Shown here piece after piece: positions 31,691 to 43,977 of a stretch of 64,000 bases of DNA. The translations under genes and the position numbers were made by a program. The number at the start of each line of letters is the position of its first letter. Within the stretch, counting starts at the first letter, position 1. The stretch covers positions 136,669,240 through 136,733,239 of the forward strand of contig CM077013.1 of assembly GCA_039090855.1 (NCBI GenBank), read 5' to 3'. The notes beneath the pieces were generated by a model. That model made no database searches. It was given only the letters and a program-made list of their open reading frames with translations, and had not been told where the DNA came from. The DNA comes from Macrothele yani. Lineage: Eukaryota > Arthropoda > Arachnida > Araneae > Macrothelidae.

Positions 31691-32035
31691 ACATACAAAA
31701 ATTTCTGAAAACCAAAATATTCAAAAGGGTGGCTTAGCTTTACAGTTTTGAAATGCTGATAGGTTTAAAGATAATTTTGTCAGAATCAGTGAAATCCTTT
31801 GAAAGTTTCAAATTTCGATTTAATATTAAAAGGCGCCAAAGCTTGCTGCGTTTTACGTCAAAGCGTATGCATTGACGTCACGACGCTTTTCTAAATTGTA
31901 AAACAGTTACAGATTTTAAATTAATTTTCTTTCCTTTAATTACGTTTTCTTTCTTTAATTTTATGTTCAAAAAATGTTTTTATATATTCACCGTTCCGAG
32001 AACGGGCATGATTGCTAGTGATACAAGTTATAATA
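31691..32035. other. spacer without recognisable feature
   Basis: A/T-rich; a fading continuation of the 131-bp repeat (GCTGATAGGTTTAAAG at about 31755) is possible. Confidence 0.4.
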
Positions 32036-33150
32036 CAGGGTTGTCTAAAGTCTTTCCCTGATTACGATAAATCGTACAAAATGTACCGAGCTAGTTAGAC
32101 GTGCGCGGTTTGTTGCATCGTTTGGGTCATATTCTTCAAGTTTTTTGTTCGTTGTACATTTGGAGCAAGAGGTGGCGTTGCAGGTCTGCAGAGTAGTTTG
32201 TTGTTGAAAGTGTCAGTCTGCGAAATGGCGTCTATGCAGGAGAAAGCTAATTGTGTTCTCTGGTTTCACCAAACCAAATCTTCAATTTCCAATTTCAGTG
32301 CAGCGGAAGTTTAGGAGTGGGTATGATAGAGCTCCGCCTGACGGGAAGAGAATTAGGAACTGGTAAAGTTTAAACAGACTGGCAGTGTCGGTGACCGTGC
32401 ATGAAGTAGAAGACCTTCCATTAGTGAGGAAACTGTCGATGCCGTGCGTGGTGTATTTGTACGACGCCCGAGGAAATCAATTCGTCGTGCCTCTAGCGAA
32501 CTAGGAACACTTATGAAGACAATGCACCGAAATTTTTAGAAAATGGCTTTGTTTTTTTGCATACAAATTGCAAATTGTTCAAGCCTTGGAACCTAATGAT
32601 GGGTCCAGACGTGTCATATTCGCTATAGATATTGTTGAACGAATAGAGAAATATAATGATTACCTGAAGCGGATTTGTTTTTTCAGACGAATCAACTTTC
32701 ATACATCAGGTAAAGTGAACACGCATAATGCCCGTATCTGAGGTTCTGAGAATCCACATGTGGTTTTGGAGAGACAGAGGGATAGCCCTAAAATAAGTGT
32801 TTGGTGCGGACTAATGCACAACAAAGTAATTGGACCGTTCTTTTTTATCGAGCCCACCATTACATCGGGCATTTACCTCGACATGATGCAGCTGTATGTC
32901 GCATCTCAATTGGAAGAGCTGCAACCATGGCTAATGTTCCAGCAGGACGTGCGCCCCCGCACTGGGGTGTACCTGTCCGTCAATTCTTAGATCACAAATT
33001 CCTTAACAGATGGATAGGCAGAGATGGTCACATACTCTGGCCTCCAAGATCCTCAGACATTACGACCCTTGACTTCTTTTTATGAAAATTAATTAAGGAT
33101 CAAGTTTATGCAACACCAGTTGCAGATATTAACACTTTGAAGGGAAGCTT
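32036..33150 (+). pseudogene. DUF4817-type Tc1/mariner-superfamily transposase, decayed
   Basis: The left border TACAGGGTTGTCTAAAGTCT resembles a terminal repeat. The reading then runs MASMQEKANCVLWFHQTKSS (from 32225, helix-turn-helix), TGSVGD, SISEETVDAVRG, FVRRPRKSIRRASSELGT, YKLQIVQALEPNDGSRR, TSGKVNTHNARI, GLMHNKVIGPFFF, FQQD at 32940, and ITNSLTDG/WPPRSSDITTLDFFL near 33040-33080. These are the signatures of a transposase group common in arthropods. A deletion near 32300, several frameshifts and stops destroy it. The right terminus was not found. Confidence 0.75.
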
Positions 33151-33689
33151 TTTCTTTCGCACTTTCTCTTTTGTCCTTTTGAACCTTCCTTCATAGTTAC
33201 TAAATCATCTCCGACATCTTCCATACCTCTAAAACTATGAAACATGTACGATAATAATCACCACGTTTTAATAGAACACTTCGACTGTCTGAAAATATGA
33301 ATGCTGCTCCGTCACTCTTATCAGCTTCGTCACATGACCGAATTCTGGAGCTCTGATTGGTTCACACGACATATTTGATTTTGCTTGAGCCAGCTACTGG
33401 GACATGTTCGGTTTTGCTCGAATCGCGCATTTTTCACCTATAAAATGAGTAGGATCTGTTTGCTTTGGGTCAGCTTATGATACATAAACGGAATCAGAAC
33501 ATCATCCATCCTTTATGATATCCAACTATTACTTGATAATTCACATTTTGCATTTTTAATAAAATTATGTCAAAAATCTGAAGTGTAATTTTTGAACGAT
33601 CATAATACTTTCTTAGAACAGCGGTGCGTGAGAAATTAAAAAACGCACATCATTGAGTTCAACTTGAAGGGACGTATTTTTGAAATCAA
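33151..33689. other. spacer without recognisable feature
   Basis: No coding or structural signal seen. Confidence 0.45.
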
Positions 33690-33822
33690 AGGGGCGCAAT
33701 TTCAAGCCTCGCTCTCACAGATAAGAAAAGTTTGCTAGGATCCTGAATAAAGCAAGGGGCGCAATTTCAAGCCTCGATCTCACAGATAAGAAAAATTTGC
33801 TAGGGTTCTAAATACAGCAACA
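33690..33822. repeat. 65-bp direct repeat, two units
   Basis: AGGGGCGCAATTTCAAGCCT begins at 33690 and 33755; both continue CTCACAGATAAGAAAA and TTTGCTAGG. Confidence 0.85.
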
Positions 33823-33904
33823 CTGTGCCGATTCTCTCAAAGTTGTAACTTAGCGATTTTCGTATAAAAGAATCAAGAAATTGTGTATATATTTTTTTAA
33901 TAAC

Positions 33905-36581
33905 CTTCAATTTCATCCAACCATTTGCCGTGTGGTCTTCTTCTGGGTCTTTCCCTGTCCCTTGGAATCTAGTCTAAAATTTTGGCTGTCAATCGACGGT
34001 GTGTCCTTCTAGCAATATGTCCAGCCCATTGTCACTTCAGGGATTTTACTCTGATCATGGTGTCTTCCACTCTTGTCATTTTTCTGATCCACGAGTTCCT
34101 CTTCTTATCTCCTCTTGTTACACCAAGCATGCACTTCTCCATGCTTCTTTGAGTCATCTGCAATCTTTGTATGTCGCTTTTAATTAAGGTCCACGTCTCT
34201 GCTCCACTCACCGGAAATGATGCATTGATCAAACAATTTTCTTTTAAGAAATATGGGCATAATGCTCTTCAAAATTACACAGTTTCTTCCAAAAGCTCTC
34301 CGGGCAAGTTTTATACGCTGATTAATTTCTTCATCAATGGGACCATCACTTGATATCTGCTATCCAAGATAGATGAATATATCGGTTATCTCCAGCTTTT
34401 CCCGATCAATCGATAAATCTTCATTTTTTGTGAAAACATTCTACATCACTTTTGACTTCTAAAAGTTCATTTTTAATCCCACTTCTTCAATCTTGTCAGC
34501 AAGTTCCTGGATCATACTCTGCAGTTCTGATGGGGTAGTTCCAAGGATGACTACGTCATCAGCAAAACGATGGTGAGTCAGATAATCTCCATTAATTTTA
34601 TCCCTTTGTTTTCCCAGTTCAGTGATTGAAAGACATTTTCCATTGTGGCATTAAAGATCTTGGGAGATATGGTGTCACCTTGTCTCACTCTCTTTCCAAT
34701 TTTTATGTGTGCTGTATTCTCAAACAGTCAAATATTTGCACTTGCATTTTTATAGATGTTATTAATAATATTAATGTATTCATCTTCAATACCGCACGAT
34801 TTCAAAGCCATTGTAACTGCTGATGACTTCACTGAATCAAAGGCCTTCTCCTAGTCGATAAAAGCCATGCACAATGGAAGTTCATATTCCCTCGCTCTTT
34901 CAATTAGTTCTCTCAGTACGTGAGTATGCTCTATAGTGCTTTAGCCACTATTGAATCCAGCTTGTTCTCTCGGTTGAACCATGTGCAGTGTTACCTTCAA
35001 GCGGTGTGAAAGAACTTTAGTGAAGATTTTATAAACTATTGATAGGAGGCTGATATGTCTGTAGTTCCTGAGATCCTCAATGTCACCTTTTTTATGTAGC
35101 AGGATCATTTTAGCATTGATCCAATCCTCAGGAATCTTCCCTTCATCAAGGCATCGAGTGAAAACTTGGGCGAGTAGTGTTTCGATTTCTCCACTTGCTT
35201 CTTGTATGATGTCTACAGTAATTCCATCTTCTCCTGGAGCTTTTCCCCGCTTCATGTTCTTGATTGCATGTGCAACTTCTGCTGGAAGGACTGGAAGAAC
35301 TCTCTTACTTGTACCTTTCATGATGTCTGGAATACATATATCATCCCTTTCATATAGTTTGGAGTAGAAATCTTTCACTCTTCACAAAATTTCGCCTCCA
35401 TTTCTTGTTACAGAACCATCTTCTTTTGTCAGTGCCATAATCTGTTTTCTTCCCTTACTGAGATGTCCCTTTCCTATCTTTAGGCTTTGGTTGTTTTCAA
35501 TTGCTTTCCTTACTAGTTCACAGTCAAATTTCCTTACGTCTTCAGTGATACTTTTTTGTACTGTCTTGCATAGCTCTATATATTCCACTTTGGAAGTCAC
35601 ATCTTCTTTAGTTGTCCTCATCTCTCTTCTTTTTTGCATCAACATTTTGATTTTTCCTGATAATTTGTTCACATGCAACTTGTTCTTATACCCAGCTAAT
35701 TTTGTAGCTGTTTCCATAAGAGCTTTGCTTACTTTATTGTTAACTTCAGAGATGTCCACGTCTTTTGATGTTAGACCTGCTAGAATAGAAAATCTGTTCC
35801 TCAGTTCTAATTTGAAGGTATTATGGATGTTTTTTAAGGTTGGTCACGTCAATACACTTTGTTTGTTTTATGAGCTTGCAACGCTCGAGTTTATCAATGA
35901 GGTGCACCTTACATCTTACCATTCTATGGTCACTACTTGTGTTGAACTTGTTCAGTACACTGCAGTCTTCCATGACAAATTTCTTGTTACACATAATAAA
36001 ATCAATTTCACTTGTCCATCCTTAGGGATGCCTCCATGTCCACTTCCTTTGCGGTTTTTTCTTGAAAAAGGAGTTCATGATGAAAAACCATTCTGCCTCT
36101 GCAAACTCTACGAGAGTATTTCCATGCTTGTTTCTGTTGCCGTGACCGAAATTACCAACTGAAGTTTAATTCTGTTGCCGTTGCCCTATTTTTGCATTGA
36201 AATCTCCCATAATTATCTTCAAGTGCTGCTTGCCTTTATTATTTAGACGAGGAATTTCCTCATAAAATTCTTCAATGTCTTCTTCAGGATGACTTGTGGT
36301 GGGTGCATAAGTTTGAATAATCTGAGCTTGGTATATTCTTGAGAGTTGGATAACGAGTCGTGCAGCACTGTCAAAGAAACTTTCAACTTCTACAACTTTG
36401 TCCTTCAGTTTCTTGTTTATTATAAATCCAACACCAGTATCTGTCCCACGATAGTAGAAGAGATGTCCACTTTTCAGTTCAATGAGATCTTCTCCTTTTC
36501 TTCTTACCTGACTTTGCCCGACGAAGTCCCACTTGATCCTTTGTATCATAGTTCCTCTTCCTGTTGCGCATTACCTGACCT
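33905..36581 (-). pseudogene. RTE LINE, reverse, decayed with 5' internal deletion
   Basis: Reading leftward, the true 5' start (AGGTCAGGTAATGCG near 36580) is followed after 15 bp or so by sequence that in the intact copy lies about 380 bp further in, so the 5' region and ORF start are deleted. Endonuclease pieces (SGHLFYYRGTD, TYAPTTSHPEED, IIMGDFNAKIG) and reverse transcriptase pieces (RGKAPGEDGITVDI, LHKKGDIEDLRNYRHI) lie in several frames with stops. The FADD region is mutated (near 34550). The extreme 3' end with the ATG tail is missing at 33905. Confidence 0.92.
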
Positions 36582-39500
36582 TCATCATCATCATCATCAT
36601 TGTCAACCATTATCAATCCACTGCTGGACGAAGGTCTCCCCAAGTTTCCTCCACAACGGTCTGTCTTGTGCCAGTCTCCTCCATGTCGCTCCCGCATACT
36701 TTCGAATTTCATCCACCCATCTTCCATGTGGTCTTCTTCTGGGTCTTTTCCTGTCCCTTGGAATCCAATCTAAAATTTCGGCTGTCCATTGATGGTCTGT
36801 TCTTCTGGCAGTATGTCCAGCCCATTGCCATTTCAGGGATTTAACTCTGATCATGATGTCTTCCACTCTTGTCATTTTTCGGATCCACGTGTTCCTCTTC
36901 TTATCTCTCCTGGTTACACCAAGCATGCACCTCTCCATGCTGCTTTGAGTTGTCTGCAGCCTTTGTATGTCTCTTTTAGCTAAGGTCCACGTCTCTGCAC
37001 CATACGTAAGCACTGGAAGGATGCATTGATTAAACACTTTTCTTTTAAGACATAATGGCATATTGCTCTTGAAAATTATACTGTTTCTTCCAAAAGCTCT
37101 CCAGGCAAGTTTTGTACGCCGATTAATTTCTTCACCAATGTGACCCTCACTTGATATCTGCTGTCCAAGATAAACGTACGTGTCTGTTATCTCCAGCTTT
37201 TCTCCATCAATCGATAAATCTTCATTTCTTGTAAAAGCATTGTACACCACTTTTGTCTTCTGAAAGTTCATTTTTAATCCAACTTTTTACTCTTGTCAGC
37301 AAGTTCCTGGATCATACTCTGTAGCTCTGATGAGGTAGTTGTAAAAATGACTATGTCATCAGCAAAACGAAGGTGGGTTAGATAATCTCCATTAATCTTT
37401 ATCCCTTTGTTTTCATAGTTCAGTGATTGAAAGATATTTTCCAATGTGGCATTAAAGAGCTTCGGAGATATGGTGTCACCTTGTCTCACTCCTTTTCCAA
37501 TTTTTATGTGTGTTGTATTTTCAAACAGCCGAATTTTTGCACTTGCATTTTCATAGATGTTATTAATAATATTAATGTATGCATCTTCAATACCGCAGGA
37601 TTTCAGAGCCATTGCAACTGCTGATGGTTTCACCGAATCAAAGGCTTTTTCATAATCGATAAAAGCCATGCACAATGGAAGCTCATATTCCCTCGCTCTT
37701 TCAATTAGTTCTCTCAGTACGTGGATATGATCTATTGTGCTGTAGCCACTCCTGAATCCAGCTTGTTCTCTCGGTTGAGCCATGTCCAGTGTCACCTTCA
37801 AGCGGTGTGAAAGAACTTTAGTGAAGATTTTATAAACCACTGATAGGAGGCTGATAGGTCTGTAGTTCCTGAGATCCTCAATGTCACCTTTTTTATGTAG
37901 CAAGATCATTGTAGCGTTGTTCCAATCCTCAGGAATTTTCCCTTCATTAAGGCATCGAGTGAAAATTTGGGCGAGTACTGTTTCGATTTCTCCACTTGCT
38001 TCTTGTATGATGTCTACAGTAATTCCATCTTCTCCTGGAGCTTTTTCCCGCTTCATGTTCTTGATTGCATGTGCAACTTCTGCTGGAAGGACTGGAAGAA
38101 AGAACTCTGGCACTGGTACCTTTCATGATGTCTGGAGTACATGTATCATCCCTTTCATAGAATTTGGAGTAGAAATCTTTCACTCTTGTCAAAATTTCGC
38201 CTCTATTTCTTGTTACAGAACCATCTTCTTTTCTCAGTGCCATAATCTGTTTTTCCCCTTACTGAGATGTCCCTTTGCTATCTTTAGGCTTTATTTGTTT
38301 TCAATTGCTTTTCTTACTAGTTCACAGTTGAATTTCCTTACGTCTTCAGTGATACTTTTTCGTAGTGTCTTGCATAGCTCTATATATTCCACTTTGGAAG
38401 TCACATCTTCTTTAGTTGTCCTCATCTCTCTTCTTTTTTGCATCAACATTTTGGTTTTTCCTGATAATTTGTTCACATGCAATTTGTTCTTAGACCCAGC
38501 TAATTTTGTTGCTGTTTCCATAAGAGCTTTGGTTACTTTTCTGTTAACTTCAGAGATATCCACTTCTTCCGATGTTAGGCCTTCTAAAGCTGAGAATCTG
38601 TTCTTCAGTTCTAATTTGAAGGTATTATGGTGTTTTTTAAGGTTGGTTATGTCAATGCATTTTGTTTGTCTTATGAGCTTGCTACGTTCGAGTTTAGTGT
38701 TGAGGTGCATCTTACATCTCACCAATCTATGGTCACTGCCTGTGTTGAACTTGTTTAGCACACTGCAGTCTTCTATGACGAATTTTTTGTTACACATAAT
38801 AAAATCAATTTCACTTGTCGTCCCATTTGGATGTCTCCATGTCCATTTCCTGTGTGGCTTTTTCTTGAAAAAGGAGTTCAAGATGAAAAACCCTTCTGCC
38901 TCTGCAAACTCTACGAGAGTATTTCCACGCTGGTTTCTGTTGCCGTGACCGAATGTACCTACTGAAGTTTCATTCTGTTGCCGTTGCCCTATTTTTGCAT
39001 TGAAATCTGCCATAATTACCTTCAAGTGCTGCTTACCTTTATTATTTAGATGACGAATTTCCTCATAAAATTCTTCAATTTCTTCTTCAGGATGACATGT
39101 GGTGGGTGCATAAGTTTGAATAATCTGAGCCTGGTATCTTCTCGAGAGTTGGATAACGAGTCGTGCAGCTCTGTCAGAGGAACTTTCAACTTCTACAACT
39201 TTATCCTTCAGTTTCTTGTTTATTATAAATCCAACACTACTAGTTCTGCCAGTATCTGTCCCACGATAGTAGAAGAGATGTCCACTTTTCAGTTCAATGA
39301 GATCTTCTCCTTTTCTCCTTACCTCACTTAGCCCGACGATGTCCCACTTGATCCTTTGTAGTTCCTCTTCCAATTCAAGAAGCCTTGAATCAGAAGATAG
39401 GGAGCGTCCGTTGTACGTAGCCAAGGTCAGCATCAGATGGCAGCCTAGTCCGGTCCTCCGGGGATTTTTAGCACCCTCTGCCTTCATGTCGCACTGGCCG

Positions 39501-39771
39501 CTGCCTTGGCCAGGTACATTCCAGCTGCCGGAGACTGAGGGCCAAGATTTAAGTTGTGGTCATTTTGGGGGGATTGGCCATAACTCACCACGCTGGCCAA
39601 GCGGGTTGGTGAGTGTGGGATAGCATTTCCTCTTATCCCGATGGTATAGTTATACCGCTATTGGCGGTCGTCAGAGCCCCTTTAGTGGGAACAGGATGTA
39701 CCACGAGAAGGTGGGGTTGACATTTGTCAAGGAGAGGCTGTGATGTTACGCATCACCTGACCTTACCTCCC
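36582..39771 (-). mobile_element. RTE LINE, reverse, full length
   Basis: The 3' tail (ATGATG complement) is at 36582-36600 and the 5' end (complement of GTAAGGTCAGGTGATGCG) at about 39766-39771, so length equals the intact copy. The 3' tail abuts the 5' end of the neighbouring RTE copy directly. No clear target duplication was found for this copy. Confidence 0.93.
36603..39487 (-). pseudogene. RTE polyprotein, broken by few mutations
   Basis: Three blocks hold the whole protein: 39487-38291 (398 residues, endonuclease with TYAPTT and SDHR; FNAKIG preceded by MAD instead of MGD), 38113-37274 (reverse transcriptase with YEKAFD and FADD), and 37271-36603 (C-terminal region). The breaks are a stop at about 38288, a frameshift between 38243 and 38113, and a frameshift near 37272. 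Sequence is close to the intact copy, so inactivation is fairly recent. Confidence 0.92.
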
Positions 39772-40358
39772 CATATATACATAATAACAGTCTAATTTAA
39801 CAGGTATTGCTCTTTTCTTACGGGTTGTTTCTGGAGAGTTAACTTTTTTGAATATATTCCATATATCATCTCATTTTACTTTTTTACTTCCCTTTATACT
39901 AGGGTTTTAACTTCATTTATTTCATGTGTGTCAATGTATATAAGTGACTGTCTAAATGCATGATATTATGATATTATTACAGAACCCAATTTTGATAAGC
40001 TGCTGTGGCGCTGTCTTATGGTAGTTCTGTATATTTTCCTAAATTCGTATTTTTTGATTCTGTTACATATATATATATACTGCAATCCCCATATGCAAAG
40101 CCAATTGTTTGCTAACCTGTATTTATTCCTTCTCCTTCCCAGACGAACATTTCATGTAAATACCGCAGACATCTATGTATGGTTTCGTCAGTTTGTGAGT
40201 AAAATTATTATTATTACTATTACTTATTATTATGATGTTGATGATGATGATTCCACCTTTTCCTGAGGGTTTTCTCTTCCTTTTGGGACGGGTATGACGT
40301 ACCAAGTCTGGGATGTGGTATTTCTTTCTCTCAGTTGTCCAGGAACTTCCTTACTATC
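39772..40358. other. A/T-rich spacer with TTA microsatellite
   Basis: Simple ATT/TTA/GATGAT tracts at 40206-40250. No gene recognised. Confidence 0.45.
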
Positions 40359-40665
40359 CTACAAGTGCTCAGGGTATCTATCTGCCTTCTGACGTTCCAT
40401 GTAGGTGTGAGGTTGAAAGTCTAGTGTCTGTATGGAGCTGGGAATGGTCTTAGGTACACCTCCTGTGTCTAACATTACTATGGGAAAGATGATGACGTCC
40501 TCCATATGCCACATTTCCTTGACTTCGTATCGTAGGTCGTTATACTTTGACAACTTCTCTCCGAGCGTCTTTTGAATGTTGCACGTGTTGGGCCTGGCTA
40601 TGTCAATTAAGTATGTTGACTTCTCCTTGTCACCAGGACAATGTCGGGCCGATTGTGGGGGATGG
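40359..40665 (-). pseudogene. non-LTR retrotransposon C-terminal domain fragment
   Basis: On the minus strand, after a frame change, the reading is NRPDIVLV near 40650, YLIDIARPNTCNIQKTL, EKLSKYNDLRYEVKEMWHME, and VIIFPIVMLDTGGVPKTI. This resembles the C-terminal endonuclease-like region that follows the reverse transcriptase in R2-type and related arthropod elements (PDxVLxD...YLIDIAxPN...KYxDL). The rest of the element is not here. Confidence 0.55.
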
Positions 40666-41267
40666 TCTTATTTGTATTATTATTATTATTATTATATTGG
40701 ACTATTTATTTGTAGCGTAGCATATAATAGTGAGTTAGTGACATATCTACTGAGCATACTGACTTGAGATTAGAGCTATTTCTTACTGTGTTTGGGTGCT
40801 TCTTACTGAAAAAAAAAATCAAAGGAGAGGGGGGGCGCAAAATTTAGCACATGTCTATATTCGTAGTTACTCTCAGACCGGCCCTACAGAGGAAGATGGA
40901 GAACTCGTAGTATTTGTATTATTATCTGGTTGACTAATCGATTGTTAATGCATAACATATACCATTTCCAGCTGTCTTGTTGGCGTGTTAACAGAAAACG
41001 CCTTGTAAATATGCGTCCACCTTTATTTTTTTACGAAAACAAAAGAAATAAAAAAATACTGTCGTTATTCTGAACGTTAAAGACGAGACGGCTATTGTTT
41101 ATGTGAGGATTACTTCTCCAAAGCCATTTATTCTGCACGCACTGATCCGGGGCAGAATTCAGTTATCATGGCACGTAACAATTGTCTTTAGTCATACGTC
41201 TGTTAAAATGAAGTATGATTTTGAAGAAGAATGTGATGGAAAACTCAATGTTAAGGCTGCAGTTTCT
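40666..41267. other. spacer with TAT microsatellite
   Basis: ATT/TTA run at 40672-40695. A fragment resembling the dispersed GGCGYA repeat lies near 40830. No gene recognised. Confidence 0.4.
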
Positions 41268-42330
41268 AAGTTTACATAAAAAATACATCGATTCAAAAGG
41301 ACAGATTCGAGTCTGGGGTCAACGTGGACACAGGGAGTCATCTTTATCATATTTGGCAGTCTCTTTTATCATAGTTGGCAGTATCTTTATCATATTTGGC
41401 AGTCTCTTTTATCATACTTGGCAGTCTCGTTATCATATCTGGCAGTCTCGTTATCATATTTGGCAGTATCTTTATCATATTTGGCAGTCTCTTTTATCAC
41501 ACTTGGCAGTCTCGTTATCATATCTGGCAGTCTTGTTATCATATTTGGCAGTCTCTTTACCTAAGTTTACATAGAAAATACATCGATTCAAAAAGGACAG
41601 ATCCGAGCCTGCGGTCAACGTGGACACAGGGAGTCATCTTTATCATATTTGGCAGTCTCTTTTATCATATTTAGCAGTCTTTATATCATATCTGGTAGTC
41701 TCGTTATCATATTTGGCAGTCCCGTTATCATATTTGGCAGTCTCTTTATCATATTTGGCAATCTCGTTATCATATTTGGCAGTCTCTTTACCTAAGTTTA
41801 GGTAGAAAATACATCGATTCAAAAATGACAGATCCAAGCCTGAGGACAACGTGGACACAAGGAGTCATCTTTATGATATTTGTCAGTCTCTTTATCATAT
41901 TTATCAGTCTCTTTATCATATTTCTCACTTTTTGTCAGTCTCTTTATCATATTTCTCACTTTTTGTCAGTCTCTTTATCATATTTCTCACTTTTTGTCAG
42001 TCTCTTTATCATATTTCTCACTTTTTGTCAGTCTCTTTATAATATTTGGCAGTAACTTTACTTAAGTTTACATAGAAAATACATCGATTCAAAAAGAACA
42101 GATCCGAGCCTGGAGACAGCGTGGACACAGGGAGTCGTCTTTATCATATTTGGTAGTCTTTTTATCTTATTTGGAAGTCTCTTCATCTTATTTCTCACTT
42201 TTTTTCAGTGTCTTTATCATATTTGGCAGTCTATTGTTCTAAGTTTACATAGAATATACATCGATTCAAAAAGGACAGATCCGAGCCAGGGGTCAACGTG
42301 GACACAGAGAGTCATTTTTATTATTTATTT
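41268..42330. repeat. compound minisatellite: five anchor blocks with short repeats
   Basis: A conserved ~75-bp anchor (AAGTTTACATAGAAAATACA, TCGATTC, then ACAGATCCGAGCCT, CAACGTGGACACAGGGAGTC) starts at 41268, 41563, 41794, 42064 and 42241. Between anchors are runs of about 21-24 bp units (TTATCATATTTGGCAGTCTC); in the third block the short unit changes to one with TTTCTCACTTTTTGTCAGTC. Spacing therefore varies: 295, 231, 270 and 177 bp. Confidence 0.95.
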
Positions 42331-42689
42331 TTTTACACAGGGAGGATCTAGCATTTATCTACGAGAAACTATCTGCTAGCCAGCTACGAATCTTCGCATG
42401 AAATGTCGTTCGTTATGATAGCCCGTCGCCTCTGTTTCGCATAACGTGGACAGGGACAGCGGGGTGGTACGTAGATGACGCTTTACAGTTCGTTTTGTTG
42501 CCATTTCTAAGAGGTGTTCAGGACGCCCTGATTTAGGGAGATAACGCTCAGCCTTACATCGCTAACATCTCCACAAGCGTTCCAGCAAGTGGTCCATATG
42601 ATCATATGTAAAGGATTTTAGGAAGGAGTGTCTCACCTCAGGTCTTAAACAACCCTTAGAAATAGGAATCTAGGAGATTTGAGCTATAG
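42331..42689. other. spacer without recognisable feature
   Basis: Contains one perfect word CATATGATCATATG near 42596-42609. No gene recognised. Confidence 0.4.
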
Positions 42690-42895
42690 CGCCCGATAGG
42701 AAAGTGACACGGAAGCGAAGTAGAAAGGGGGAGGATGACGCCTTTATTTATTACCGGGGGGGGGTGCAGTACAGATGGCTTTAGGTGCCCATCTGACGCA
42801 CGGCGGATATTTAATGGATCGAACCTGAGGCTCTTTCCGTGGCAGTCATGAACGTTGCCCACTAGGTGACCCGCGGCCCAACAAGTAGTCCAGAA
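42690..42895 (-). mobile_element. tRNA-derived SINE, family 2
   Basis: On the minus strand the head GGGCCGCGGGTCACCTAGTG is followed by box B CAGGTTCGATCC at normal spacing, then a body ATCCGCCGTGCGTCAGATGG. A second copy is at 52800-52962. The body is unrelated to family 1. Confidence 0.6.
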
Positions 42896-43977
42896 GCGTC
42901 CATGGCAACGAGATCTCAGGAACAGTGGCGGATTTAGAGTTCTCGGGACCATGCGCACAACGTCGGTCCCCCCACCCCCACCCCCTCACTTTGCCGGGCA
43001 TCTTTAAAATATAACTGGCGCATTTTTACTCTCTCCCACTAGTGTATAAAAAAGTATTGTAATCGACAAAACAAATTGGCTTCTAGATTTCAACAGAAAT
43101 GCCCATTTTGTGGTCCCCCAAAACAAATTTGACTGTTTTCATGGTGGTGGTGGTGGTGGAGGCTATCAAGACGAAATTTAATTCTGAGGTTTTTTGGTGA
43201 CACCCTGATGAGGAGAAAATTACTGAAGTTAAAAGTGGAAAGCCTTCTGTTAAGGAAGAAAAGTCGAAACTTTTGTAAAGATCACCGCTGAAGCACAGTA
43301 CTTTTACATGTTACGCAGTACTTTTATATGTTACGTAAGGTTAGTTTATGGTACTGGTTTAATTGGCATTTATGATAGACGCGGTGTGGGATCTGCTGTC
43401 GCATATCGCAGATTCCACTCGACTGACAGTTAGTTCCTTTACAGGCAATAATCCCTCTAAGCAGAGCGCGCGCGCGGCCATTCAGAGACTTAACTTCCTC
43501 CGCGCATCTGAAATAATTTCCGCGCAGTAAGCATTTCAGATGAAAATTCCAATATCCGTAATTAATTTTCATAAATCGAAAACCAATTACCTGCAAAAAT
43601 AATAATAAATAAATAACATTCGGGCTCTCAAAAGTCAAAACAGCATTTTTCTTAAATGACGTTCGCCTCCTTCTAAGTTCGTCTCATTGTTCTCTTCATT
43701 CTCAAAGGCTTAGCAAAGTAGCCTCGACCGAGCAGATAGTGAACGCGAGAATGCTGATTAGTGATTTTTCCTCTCTGGGAAAGACGCAGATATTGAGTCT
43801 TTCCTCAAAACAACATATCAGTGCCAGCCAATCACAGCAAAGCGTAACCAAGTTCATTGCACTAACTAATGCACCCATGCTAGTTGATGGGGAAAGCATT
43901 CCGGTCAGTTAAATTGTAAGCCGCTGGTTAAAGGTTTCGAATAAAAAATTGAGAAGCGATTTATTCCTTGAAAGGAC
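42896..43977. other. spacer without recognisable feature
   Basis: C-rich at 42969-42987, a GGT run at 43142-43160 and GCGCGCGC near 43466. No gene recognised. Confidence 0.45.

Noticed and set aside
37881..38948. 355-residue open frame on the plus strand
   Set aside because: It lies exactly opposite the RTE polyprotein, and similar frames appear antisense to the other RTE copies; it is a shadow of the coding strand.
41375..42065. Several 60-119-residue repetitive frames as a secreted repeat protein
   Set aside because: All three forward frames stay open because the short repeat lacks stops; translation of a minisatellite, with no start context or conservation signal.
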